A stretch of DNA of 5,906 nt from an uncultured Enterocloster sp. (GTDB lineage: Bacteria; Bacillota; Clostridia; Lachnospirales; Lachnospiraceae). The translations under genes and the position numbers were made by a program. Every line of letters begins with the position of its first letter. The stretch's first letter is position 1. The notes beneath the pieces are model-generated. The model ran no database searches, had not been told where the DNA came from, and saw only the letters and a list, made by a program, of their open reading frames with translations. Below, piece by piece: positions 1-5,903 of this stretch. Location of the stretch: contig CALWMT010000174.1 of NCBI GenBank assembly GCA_944382045.1, positions 1-5,906 on the forward strand. The letters are read 5' to 3'.

Positions 1-174
1 GGTAAACACACCCTCCACCACGCCATTGTACAGGAAAATGGCGTCCTGTCCGGGCCGGATAACCAGGCGGCTTCCCTTTTTGATCTCCTGATTGCTCCAC
101 TTCCAAAAGAGTACATCGTCGCGGAACTCCCGCCACTCAATCACATCCGCAAATTGATTTCCAAATAACCCCAT
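1..174 (-). CDS. SPFH-domain protein, YdjI-like (N-terminal part; runs off the window)
   Basis: Partial gene: the first 58 residues are visible, starting MGLFGNQFADVIEW and continuing past base 1. The short leader, the VIEW/REFRDDVLFWKW region and the 'I+PGQ.AIF..NG' segment (residues 39-52) resemble the start of the SPFH-domain 'virion core protein'/YdjI family. Members of that family form membrane-associated scaffolds related to flotillins and stomatins. The ATG at 174-172 is chosen because a strong AAGGAGG lies just upstream (minus strand, about 184-190). It is the third gene of a minus-strand operon, 21 nt after the zinc-ribbon gene. In B. subtilis the SPFH protein YdjI works with PspA at damaged membranes, and I infer the same role here. 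The SPFH domain itself is mostly outside the window, so the family call rests on the N-terminus and the operon context. Confidence 0.8.
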   Translation of the reverse strand, partial: MGLFGNQFADVIEWREFRDDVLFWKWSNQEIKKGSRLVIRPGQDAIFLYNGVVEGVFT

Positions 175-195
175 CGCAAAATTCCTCCTTAGACG

Positions 196-1245
196 TCAAA
201 AGAAGTAAAAGAACAGAGCCAAAAGCAGGATAATAAGAAGCACACAGAGCGCGATTTTAAAGACGCTCTTGGGGTATTCGCCCTTGATCATCCCGGTCTG
301 GCCATTGATCAGCACATGGTACAGCTTGTCCCGATATTGATAGGCTGTAGCGTAAACCGGCACCAGCACATGCTTATAGGTTCTCCCGGAAAATACCGGA
401 TAAATCCGTGTCCCCTCCACCCGGTCATAATAGCTCAATACCTCGCTCTCCGCCATGGCCGTAAGCCGATCCCGCATCTCCTGAATAGCCTGATGATAGG
501 CATTGTCCAGGGAAACGGAAAAGCACTCCGCACCATATCCGGAAAGATATTCCGGTGCGTAGGAGGCCAGCTCCTCTGTATTAAAGCTGTCCATTCCCTC
601 CAGAAGCTCTGTATCCAGCCGGTTGGAGGCCGGAACCAGAAGGTCATCAAAGCGGTAAGAGATGTGGCCGCTCACCGGATGCCAGGTGACATAGGTGCGG
701 GTACGGGTCTTTCCATTGGAATCCTGATAGCTCTCATGGTGAACCTGGCCGCCCCTGGCCTGATAATCCGCCTCTGCCTGCGCATCAAAGGTCCAGTAGG
801 GGAGGTAAATCCCCTGCAGACGGTCCCGCTGGTACAGATGCTTAAGCTCCCCGGGAGCCCAGAACCGCCCCCGCACCCAGCTGGTAAATTTCTGCCCTGC
901 CATCTCCTTGTCAAACTGAAAGGGGATCACTCCGTCGGGAACCAGAGCGTCCTCCTGCTTATCCGCCAGGACATATTTGGAGCCGCAGTAAGGGCACTCC
1001 ACCGCTGTGCTCAAGGCATCCACCTCCACCTTGGCCCCGCAGCCCTGGCACACCATGGTGTGAGAGGTCTTCTCCTGGGCGCGGATGGTCTGCCTGGCCT
1101 CCTGGGTGACGGAGTGCTCCCTTATATTTTCCTCGATATTCTCAATCTCCTGGGAAGCGCCGCAGCTGGGACACTTTAATGTCTGGCTTTCCGGGTCAAA
1201 CTCCATGACGCTCCCGCAGTTTTTGCATTGGTAAAGCTCCGCCAT
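196..1245 (-). CDS. Double zinc-ribbon, membrane-anchored protein (YdjG-like)
   Basis: Protein of 349 residues. Two zinc ribbons of identical spacing (CX2C-X14-CX2C) are seen: C7/C10/C25/C28 and C66/C69/C84/C87. They are separated by a charged Glu/Arg/Gln-rich linker (about 32-60). A long soluble region (about 100-325, rich in Tyr and Trp) follows. The protein ends in one hydrophobic segment (about 329-349) that finishes at the C-terminus, which suggests a tail-anchored protein with the zinc ribbons in the cytoplasm. Length and architecture match B. subtilis YdjG (roughly 340 residues). Such proteins are often misnamed TFIIB-type zinc-ribbon or helicase/PriA-like proteins; no helicase motif is present. 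The gene starts 3 nt after the pspA stop with only a weak ribosome site (GGGG), so translational coupling is likely. Inferred role: membrane docking of the SPFH and PspA proteins. Confidence 0.85.
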   Translation of the reverse strand: MAELYQCKNCGSVMEFDPESQTLKCPSCGASQEIENIEENIREHSVTQEARQTIRAQEKTSHTMVCQGCGAKVEVDALSTAVECPYCGSKYVLADKQEDALVPDGVIPFQFDKEMAGQKFTSWVRGRFWAPGELKHLYQRDRLQGIYLPYWTFDAQAEADYQARGGQVHHESYQDSNGKTRTRTYVTWHPVSGHISYRFDDLLVPASNRLDTELLEGMDSFNTEELASYAPEYLSGYGAECFSVSLDNAYHQAIQEMRDRLTAMAESEVLSYYDRVEGTRIYPVFSGRTYKHVLVPVYATAYQYRDKLYHVLINGQTGMIKGEYPKSVFKIALCVLLIILLLALFFYFF

Positions 1246-1248
1246 AGC

Positions 1249-1932
1249 TTACAGCCCCAGCTTGGCCTTTAAAGCCGCAAGCTCGTCCTCCACCTCCGGG
1301 CTGGACTGGGAGGGCTCATCATACTTGCGCATCAAATCCTCCGCCGTGGCCTCCTTCTGGTTCAGCTCCGCCATGGCCTCTGCCTCGTCCAGCATCCGGT
1401 TGGCCTTCTCCTCCATCTTGTCAAAGGCGGATAAGGTCTCCCCCGCATTTCCAATGCTGGAGCCCAGCTGATTCATCTTCTCCTGGGTCTTGGCCACCGC
1501 CATCTTGGCCTTGATGGCAGAGCGCCTCTGCTCAAGCTGTGCCAGGTCCTTCTCCAGCTTGTCATGCATCCGGCGCATGTGGTCAGAATTTGCCTGGGCT
1601 GCGGCATACGCCTGCTCCAGGGACTGCCGCTGTCCGGCCAGAGCCGTCTTCTTCTCCAAAAATACCCGCGCGTCATTCTCATTTCCCGCCCGCAGGGCCT
1701 TCTCCGCGTAGCGGGTCAGCTTCTCCATCTCCTGCGCATTCTCGTCCAGATCGCGCTTGGCCTTCTTCTCCGCTGCCATGACTGCTGCTGTCTCCGCCTT
1801 CACATTTCCCAAATCGCTCTCAATATCCCTTATGTACTGATCCACCATCTTGGCCGGGTCCTCCGCCTTGTCCAAGAGCGCATTGATATTTGCCGACATG
1901 ATATCCGTAAACCGCTTTAAAATGTTCGCCAT
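1249..1932 (-). CDS. pspA: PspA/IM30 family membrane-stress protein
   Basis: Protein of 227 residues, the normal PspA length. It starts MANILKRFTDIMSANINALLDKAEDP, the family's N-terminal amphipathic helix followed by the conserved EDP (24-26). Almost all the rest is alpha-helical coiled coil rich in Glu, Lys, Ala and Gln (about 27-205). It ends in a short acidic linker and a last helix (VEDELAALKAKLGL), as in Gram-positive PspA/LiaH and Vipp1-like proteins. PspA binds stressed inner leaflets rich in anionic lipid and oligomerises into rods or rings that stabilise the membrane. The ATG at 1932-1930 is chosen because it gives the conserved N-terminus and follows a strong AAGGAGG (1941-1947). 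The reading frame stays open upstream to an ATG at 2022, but that extension crosses the promoter. First gene of a three-gene operon with the YdjG-like and SPFH genes. Confidence 0.95.
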   Translation of the reverse strand: MANILKRFTDIMSANINALLDKAEDPAKMVDQYIRDIESDLGNVKAETAAVMAAEKKAKRDLDENAQEMEKLTRYAEKALRAGNENDARVFLEKKTALAGQRQSLEQAYAAAQANSDHMRRMHDKLEKDLAQLEQRRSAIKAKMAVAKTQEKMNQLGSSIGNAGETLSAFDKMEEKANRMLDEAEAMAELNQKEATAEDLMRKYDEPSQSSPEVEDELAALKAKLGL

Positions 1933-1969
1933 AGATGCATCCTCCTTATAGAATCTGTTTTCACTACAA

Positions 1970-1998
1970 AGTATATCGGAAACTATCTGGTTTTGCAA
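1970..1998 (-). promoter_or_regulatory. SigA-type promoter of the pspA operon
   Basis: On the minus strand, TTGCAA (1993-1998), a 17-nt spacer, and TATACT (1970-1975). The expected start is near 1963, giving a leader of about 30 nt before the pspA ATG with its AAGGAGG. A small dyad, AATTG-A-CAATT (1997-2007), overlaps the -35 edge and could be an operator. No SigW-type (TGAAAC/CGTA) pair was found, although B. subtilis pspA is under SigW. Box match and spacing are good; use is inferred. Confidence 0.7.
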
Positions 1999-2011
1999 TT
2001 GACAATTCCTC

Positions 2012-2044
2012 CCGCCGGCCATGTTTCCGGCTTTAGCCGGGCGG
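2012..2044 (-). other. Alternative stem-loops between licD-like stop and pspA promoter
   Basis: Just after the licD-like stop there are two mutually exclusive dyads. One is a tight hairpin, CCGGCT/AGCCGG (2027-2032 with 2035-2040). The other is a longer stem, CCGCCGGC (2012-2019) with GCCGGGCGG (2036-2044, one bulged base). Neither is followed by a T run in the direction of transcription, so this is not a classical intrinsic terminator. It may still attenuate or end the licD-like transcript before the pspA promoter. Low confidence in function. Confidence 0.35.
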
Positions 2045-2049
2045 AAAAA

Positions 2050-2955
2050 TTAGGCGTCCTTGGGGCATGTGCCCTCCGAAACAGCTGCTTTCGCCGGATC
2101 ATAGGGCCTGTCCGGGTCCAAAAGCAGGCCGCCGTGAAGAGTCGGGGCCTTGGCGGGCTTCCTGTAATCCCCGTACTCCTTTTTCAGGCGCTTGTCGTAG
2201 CCCACCGGCACAGGGATTTTCCGGTTCTCAAAGGGCTTATAGACGGCCTGCGAGAACCAGCTCCGCTTCCAGGTATTTTTCTCCAGATGCTGGATAAATG
2301 TGGTGCTGCACACATATTTTCCCGGCTTCCCCGCAAACAGGGCGCAGAGCCTCTCGTAAAAGCCGCAGGCCCGCTCCTGGGGGATGGAGAGAATCCGCCC
2401 GATGCGGTTTAACAGCCATCCCGCCCGGGTGGCATTCTCATAATAGTCAAACCGATACCAGGTGTAGAGAACCATCCACACAGTCCGCACCGCCCAGGCC
2501 CAAAGCCGGGCTGCGGCCCGGGAATCCGGCATGTTGTCCAGGGGAAATATATCAATAAAAATGCCGCAGTTATAGCCGGCCCGCCTATCCTCCGCATTGC
2601 AGCCCGTGGTCCGCGTATCGCGGATCTGCGCGTGGCCCCGGAGGTAATTCTTTTCTGTCCGGTAGGTCTGAAGAAGCAGGTATTCTGGAAGCTCGGCCCT
2701 TGCCGCTGCCAAAAACCGGTCGTAGTCCTCCCGCAGCATCACCAGGTCAATGTCGTCATCCCAAGGGATGTAGCCCTCATCGCGGATGCACCCGATGAGG
2801 GTTCCGCTGTCCGCAAAATAGGTGAGGCCGTATTTCCTGCATATCCGCTCCACCTCGTCCAGCATGGCAAGCTGCACGGCCCAGACCCGCTTGGTCTTTT
2901 CCGTAATCCTATAGCCGCTGCGGACCTCCTCTTTATAAAAATCCGTCTTCTCCAC
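2050..2955 (-). CDS. LicD-family phosphotransferase (phosphocholine-type decoration of surface glycan)
   Basis: Protein of 301 residues, typical LicD length. The diagnostic nucleotidyltransferase-fold motif is clear: GTLIG (51-55), RDEGYIPW (58-65) and the acidic DDDID (66-70). It is followed by GIFIDIFPLD (131-140) and a C-terminal YGDYRKP...H block (261-274). The family moves phosphocholine or another phospho-alcohol from a CDP-linked donor to sugars of teichoic acids, LPS or capsule; substrate cannot be read from sequence. There is no signal peptide, so it acts in the cytoplasm or at the inner face, before export. The start is GTG (2955-2953), supported by GAAGGAGG ending 5 nt upstream; it gives the family-like N-terminus. 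It lies 28 nt downstream of the flippase gene and is probably cotranscribed with it. No licA/B/C choline uptake or activation genes are in the window. Confidence 0.9.
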   Translation of the reverse strand: MEKTDFYKEEVRSGYRITEKTKRVWAVQLAMLDEVERICRKYGLTYFADSGTLIGCIRDEGYIPWDDDIDLVMLREDYDRFLAAARAELPEYLLLQTYRTEKNYLRGHAQIRDTRTTGCNAEDRRAGYNCGIFIDIFPLDNMPDSRAAARLWAWAVRTVWMVLYTWYRFDYYENATRAGWLLNRIGRILSIPQERACGFYERLCALFAGKPGKYVCSTTFIQHLEKNTWKRSWFSQAVYKPFENRKIPVPVGYDKRLKKEYGDYRKPAKAPTLHGGLLLDPDRPYDPAKAAVSEGTCPKDA

Positions 2956-2960
2956 GATAG

Positions 2961-2968
2961 CCTCCTTC
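2961..2968 (-). promoter_or_regulatory. Ribosome binding site that fixes the GTG start of the licD-like gene
   Basis: GAAGGAGG on the minus strand, 5 nt before the GTG at 2955. It lies in the 28-nt gap after the flippase stop. No ATG is present at a suitable distance, so GTG is the likely initiator. Confidence 0.75.
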
Positions 2969-2983
2969 TTTCACAGATCCCGC

Positions 2984-4462
2984 TCAGGCCCTTCTCCCCA
3001 AACGCCTTCTAAACTCAGCTGCGCTTTTTCTTAAGAATCCGTCCCCGGCAAAGAACAGCAGCAGAAAATAGACGGCCGCCCCCGCGCACACCTGCCCGAA
3101 GGTCATAAGCGGGCCGGGCGCCAAGACATCTCCCAGCATACGGACCGCCGCGAACATCACGGCTGCTGCCGCAAGCCGTTTCACGCTGCAGGCGGCCAGC
3201 AGCCGGGGGCCAATATAGCCCCTGCACAGGTACAGATACATGCAGGTGATAAACACCTCCGCCGCCACAGATGCCCCTGCGGCTCCCGCCGCGCCGAAGC
3301 GCGGGATTGCCAGAAGATTTAAAATAAAATTGACCGCAGAGCCCGCTACAATCACCTTGCCGCTCTTCGCCCGCTGGCCGCTGGGGGTCAAAATCAGGCT
3401 TCCCATGCAGTCGCTGAGTCCCACCACCAGCACCAGGGGACTGCACACATAGAGGAGCTGGATCACAGGCTCATAACCCGGCCCAAGGAACCATGGCACA
3501 AATCCCGGGCTGATGGCTGCCAGCCCCACAGCCATGGGGACTGCTAAGAGCATGACAAAGCTCAGGGATTCTTCTGCCCGGCGGTGAATCTCCTCCATCC
3601 GCTCCTCCGCAAAGAGATAGGACATGCGGGCGGAGACCACCGCGTTGTAGGAGAGAATGAGTATCTTGGCCATATTGACAAAGCCTGTGGCGTATTCGTA
3701 GTAACCGTTCTGGGTCTTGTCATCGCCGGTGAACCATCCCAGCATGGTCTTGTCCAAAATGGTGTAGACCGAGGTGGCAATAGTGGGCACAAAGTACACC
3801 AGGGTCTCCTTGAAATGCCGCTTGATGCTGAGGCTCTTAAAATCCACCTTCACCAGAAAGTGCCTCAGGTATCCCCACATAGAAAGATTGCCCAGAAAGC
3901 CCGTGGCCGCGATGAGGGCCACATAGAGGAGCAAATCCTCCCGGCTTTTTATAAAAACAAACAGCATGAGTATGCCCGCGGCTTTGATGATGAGGTTGCG
4001 CAGAACAATCAGCCCGTACCGCTCCAGCCCCCCGAAAAACCAGGAGATGTCAAGGGCCACTGCCGCCAGTGTGAGCGTCAGGACCGCGTAGTAGGGACGG
4101 TATGCCTGGGAAAACCCGATTACCCCCATCCAGACCACAAGACAGGCCGCTGTGGTCACCGCGCACAAAAGCTCGATTTCCCAGAATAGGCGGCTCCGCT
4201 CCTCCTTATTGTCCCGATGGCGGGCAATCTCCCGCTGGCCGTAGGAGGCGGTCCCCAGGGCTGCCAGGATAGCAAAATACTGCACCACCGAATTGGTGTA
4301 GCTCTGCACTCCCGTGCCCTCCGCTCCCAGGATCCGGGAAATATAGGGCGTTGTGATAAAAGGCGTGAGCAGGGTCAGCACCTGATAAATCAGGTTATAT
4401 ATATAGTTTTTTTTCACGCTGGGATCTGATTTTTCCCAGTTTTTATTTTTTTTTAAAGACAT
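2984..4462 (-). CDS. Wzx-like polysaccharide flippase (MOP superfamily)
   Basis: Integral membrane protein of 492 residues with about 12-14 hydrophobic segments, the usual size of polysaccharide exporters of the Wzx/RfbX type. The N-terminal signature KKNYIYNLIYQVLTLLTPF-ITTPYISRILGAEGTG (about 17-51) is typical of the Polysacc_synt family in Firmicutes, as are Y74GQREIA (74-80) and the mid-protein KTMLGWFTGDDKTQNGYYEYATGF region (238-261). It should flip undecaprenyl-linked oligosaccharide units across the cytoplasmic membrane. The start at 4462 (ATG) has only a modest ribosome site (AGGACGG, 9 nt upstream). The first twenty codons contain an A9 tract (4446-4454) and an A8 tract (4407-4414), unusual in this GC-rich gene. 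The 3' partner is the licD-like gene, so the exported glycan may carry a phospho-substituent. Confidence 0.92.
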   Translation of the reverse strand: MSLKKNKNWEKSDPSVKKNYIYNLIYQVLTLLTPFITTPYISRILGAEGTGVQSYTNSVVQYFAILAALGTASYGQREIARHRDNKEERSRLFWEIELLCAVTTAACLVVWMGVIGFSQAYRPYYAVLTLTLAAVALDISWFFGGLERYGLIVLRNLIIKAAGILMLFVFIKSREDLLLYVALIAATGFLGNLSMWGYLRHFLVKVDFKSLSIKRHFKETLVYFVPTIATSVYTILDKTMLGWFTGDDKTQNGYYEYATGFVNMAKILILSYNAVVSARMSYLFAEERMEEIHRRAEESLSFVMLLAVPMAVGLAAISPGFVPWFLGPGYEPVIQLLYVCSPLVLVVGLSDCMGSLILTPSGQRAKSGKVIVAGSAVNFILNLLAIPRFGAAGAAGASVAAEVFITCMYLYLCRGYIGPRLLAACSVKRLAAAAVMFAAVRMLGDVLAPGPLMTFGQVCAGAAVYFLLLFFAGDGFLRKSAAEFRRRLGRRA

Positions 4463-4485
4463 TGTCTTTTACCGTCCTGTAATTT

Positions 4486-4530
4486 GGGGCTTTCGCGCAG
4501 GCGCAGAGCTCTGCAAGGCTCATTGTAGCA
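4486..4530. repeat. Intergenic repeat, copy 1 (80-bp period)
   Basis: Aligns without gaps to 4566-4610 over 45 bp with 8 differences, all transitions; the last 27 bp (4504-4530) are identical. It contains the dyad GCGC-AG-GCGC (4495-4504), the palindrome CAGAGCTCTG (4504-4513), and TGCTACAAT on the minus strand (4522-4530), which looks like an extended -10 box facing the flippase gene. Confidence 0.8.
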
Positions 4531-4565
4531 GCTCGCCTGCGGCTCACTGCGGGCATTCGCCTTAT

Positions 4566-4610
4566 AGAGCTCCTGTGCAAGCACAGAGCTCTGCAAGGCT
4601 CATTGTAGCA
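4566..4610. repeat. Intergenic repeat, copy 2 (80-bp period)
   Basis: Second copy of the 45-bp repeat, exactly 80 bp from the first. Here the left half forms a strong hairpin: AGAGCT and CTGTG (4566-4577, one bulged C at 4572) pair with CACAG and AGCTCT (4582-4592) around the tetraloop CAAG. That is 11 base pairs. Relative to copy 1, C4496/G4503 becomes T4576/A4583, a compensatory pair change that keeps the inner stem. The minus-strand TGCTACAAT is conserved (4602-4610). Confidence 0.8.
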
Positions 4611-4630
4611 TATTCCTCCAGGCGGCGCAA
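4602..4630 (-). promoter_or_regulatory. Possible promoter for the flippase-licD operon
   Basis: On the minus strand, extended -10 TGC-TACAAT (TACAAT at 4602-4607) sits 17 nt downstream of TTGCGC (4625-4630), a half-match to the -35 consensus. The -10 lies inside repeat copy 2, and the transcript would start near 4595 with a leader of about 130 nt carrying the hairpin and copy 1. Copy 1 offers a second extended -10 (4522-4527) without a recognisable -35. Plausible but unproven. Confidence 0.4.
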
Positions 4631-4702
4631 TCCTATTGGCGGCGGGACGCGCGCCCTTTTGCAGCCAGGTCCGGTCCATTTTCCTGCAGGCCCGGCAGCG
4701 GT

Positions 4703-4731
4703 TTGACATCCCCCTGGGAATCGTTTATAAT
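4703..4731 (+). promoter_or_regulatory. Perfect consensus SigA promoter of the glycosyltransferase gene
   Basis: TTGACA (4703-4708), a spacer of exactly 17 nt, and TATAAT (4726-4731): both boxes match the consensus fully. Transcription should start near 4738, leaving a leader of only about 13-19 nt. This predicts strong, mainly constitutive expression unless a repressor acts. It also rules out the open-frame TTG at 4703 as a start codon, since that TTG is part of the -35 box. Confidence 0.88.
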
Positions 4732-4742
4732 CAGAACAGTTT

Positions 4743-4748
4743 GGGAGG
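4743..4748 (+). promoter_or_regulatory. Ribosome binding site favouring the GTG start at 4757
   Basis: GGGAGG lies 2 nt before ATG 4751 and 8 nt before GTG 4757. Normal spacing is about 5-10 nt, so the in-frame GTG is favoured although ATG is the better codon. The two starts differ by two residues (Met-Pro). Confidence 0.6.
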
Positions 4749-4756
4749 TAATGCCT

Positions 4757-5716
4757 GTGAATTTTGGAGTGATTATTGTCACCTACAATCGGAAATCCCT
4801 TCTTGAAGAATGCCTTTCCTGCGTTCTTCGCCAGAGCGTCCCCTTCTTCCAGGTCTGCGTGGTGGATAACTGCAGTACGGACGGCACCGGGGAGTATCTG
4901 GACCAGCTGGCAGCGCGGTTTACGGAGGATGGCGGGCCGGAGGGAGGCTTTCTTGTCTTTCACCTTCCGGAGAATCGGGGGGGCGCCGGCGGCTTTGCGT
5001 TTGGCCTTGAGAGGATGGCGGAGGGCCCCTGCGACTGGGTGCTTATCATTGACGATGACGCCATGATAGGCCGCACCTATATGGAGCGGATCGGGCAGGC
5101 CATTTTGAAGAATCATTTTCTGGCCTACTCCGGAGCGGTAAAGACAGAGGGCGCTGTGGACACCAGCCATCGGCGAAGAATTTCAAATCCTCTTCTCATG
5201 ACCTACCGGCCCGTGGATCCAGCAGAATATGAAAAGAAGGCTTTTGTCTACGACATCAGCACCTTCTGCGGTCTGGTGATAAAGACCTCCCTCATCCGGG
5301 AAATCGGTCTTCCGAAGGCTGAATATTTTATCTGGTTTGACGACACAGAGTATTGTCTGCGCCTGCGCCGCCGCTCTCCAATCCTCAATGTAAACGGAGC
5401 TGTCTTAAATCATAAGACCGCTGCCCCGGGTGCGGCGCCTCCCATTACCTGGAAGCATTTTTACGGGTTCCGGAATTCCATCGACATCGGCAGAGCCTAC
5501 TCCCTGTGTCCCCCTATTTATATGGCTTATACGGTATTAAATCATATGGCCCATATTGCCATCGACTGGCTGCAGCTGGCGTTTCGCCGGGAGGACGAAA
5601 GGACCAAGAGCCTGCGCCGCTACCGGATGCAGATATACCGGGATGTATTGGCCGGGCGCGGCAGGAAGCCGGATGGAAGAGACGCCCGGTATCTTCCGGG
5701 AAGCGGCCCTGTCTGA
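4757..5716 (+). CDS. Family 2 glycosyltransferase (rhamnosyl/galactofuranosyl-transferase type)
   Basis: Protein of 319 residues from GTG 4757 (321 from ATG 4751). It has a GT-A fold: N-terminal FGVIIVTYNRKSLLEECL, VVDNCSTDGT (about 36-45), NRGGAGGFAFGLE (about 73-85), the metal/nucleotide-binding DDDA (about 99-102), WFDDTEYCLRL (about 193-203) and NHK (about 218-220), then FYGFRN (about 235-240). The combination NRGGAGG, DDD, W-x-DD-x-E and a later His matches the COG1216/GlfT-like group, which adds rhamnose or galactofuranose to lipid-linked or surface glycans; the sugar is not determined here. There is no signal peptide and no clear membrane span, so it is a cytoplasmic or peripheral enzyme using a nucleotide sugar. 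It is divergent from the flippase-licD pair, with its own strong promoter, and probably serves the same glycan. Confidence 0.9.
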   Translation: MNFGVIIVTYNRKSLLEECLSCVLRQSVPFFQVCVVDNCSTDGTGEYLDQLAARFTEDGGPEGGFLVFHLPENRGGAGGFAFGLERMAEGPCDWVLIIDDDAMIGRTYMERIGQAILKNHFLAYSGAVKTEGAVDTSHRRRISNPLLMTYRPVDPAEYEKKAFVYDISTFCGLVIKTSLIREIGLPKAEYFIWFDDTEYCLRLRRRSPILNVNGAVLNHKTAAPGAAPPITWKHFYGFRNSIDIGRAYSLCPPIYMAYTVLNHMAHIAIDWLQLAFRREDERTKSLRRYRMQIYRDVLAGRGRKPDGRDARYLPGSGPV

Positions 5717-5718
5717 GC

Positions 5719-5765
5719 AGCTGCCGCAGCCGTTCCCGCCCAGCTGGCGCCGCGTGGCGGCAGCT
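5719..5765 (+). other. Stem-loop just after the glycosyltransferase stop
   Basis: AGCTGCCGC (5719-5727) and GCGGCAGCT (5757-5765) are perfectly complementary 9-bp arms around a GC-rich 29-nt loop, beginning 2 nt after the stop codon. No T run follows, so it is more likely an mRNA 3'-end stabilising or weak pausing structure than a full terminator. The rest of 5717-5842 holds only small dyads, such as GAGCC/GGCTC (5797-5811), and no gene. Confidence 0.4.
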
Positions 5766-5842
5766 CAGGCAACGGACATACCCTAAGGGGCACCCAGAGC
5801 CTTAAGGGCTCATACTAATAAACGTAACCGTTCAGACGGCGG

Positions 5843-5903
5843 GTAAACAGGGGCGAAAATAGACGTCAAGCTCGCTTGTAAGTATGTTTTCGCCCCTGTT
5901 TAC
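5843..5903. repeat. Perfect 17-bp inverted repeat (possible bidirectional terminator or mobile-element remnant)
   Basis: Arms GTAAACAGGGGCGAAAA (5843-5859) and TTTTCGCCCCTGTTTAC (5887-5903) are exact reverse complements around a 27-nt loop. The loop holds its own small hairpin, CAAG-CTCG-CTTG (5867-5878). A GC core flanked by A-rich and T-rich ends fits a two-way terminator for the upstream glycosyltransferase and whatever lies beyond the window. However, the T-rich tail is interrupted (TGTTTAC) and is itself paired. A small non-coding mobile element is the alternative. Confidence 0.6.

Noticed and set aside
1..10. Similarity of GGTAAACA at base 1 to the arm of the inverted repeat at 5842
   Set aside because: Only eight bases match and they lie inside the SPFH coding sequence, so chance is the best explanation.
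316..1179. 287-residue open frame on the plus strand
   Set aside because: It lies fully antisense to the zinc-ribbon gene, whose motifs and operon context are clear. Its composition is unusual, it has no recognisable domain, and it has no ribosome site.
1933..2022. N-terminal extension of PspA to ATG 2022
   Set aside because: The extra 30 residues are not PspA-like, and the extension crosses the -10 and -35 boxes. The start at 1932 has a strong ribosome site and the conserved N-terminus.
1960..2049. SigW-type (ECF) promoter upstream of pspA, expected from B. subtilis
   Set aside because: No TGAAAC-like box is found about 16 nt from a CGT(A/C) box; the SigA-type pair fits much better.
4486..4610. 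CRISPR array
   Set aside because: There are only two diverged copies, the repeat carries internal hairpins and promoter-like bases, and no cas genes are present.
4641..4660. Rho-independent terminator on the plus strand (GC-rich stem followed by TTTT)
   Set aside because: The stem is only about 4 bp with a 7-nt loop, the T run is four bases, and there is no upstream plus-strand gene to end.
4443..4709. 88-residue minus-strand frame through the intergenic repeats
   Set aside because: Its repeated MSLAELCAC peptide is just the DNA repeat translated twice. It overlaps the flippase start in another frame and crosses both promoters.
4562..5170. 202-residue open frame on the minus strand
   Set aside because: It is antisense to the glycosyltransferase gene and ends inside the repeat copy. 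It shows no domain and is a product of GC-rich antisense reading.
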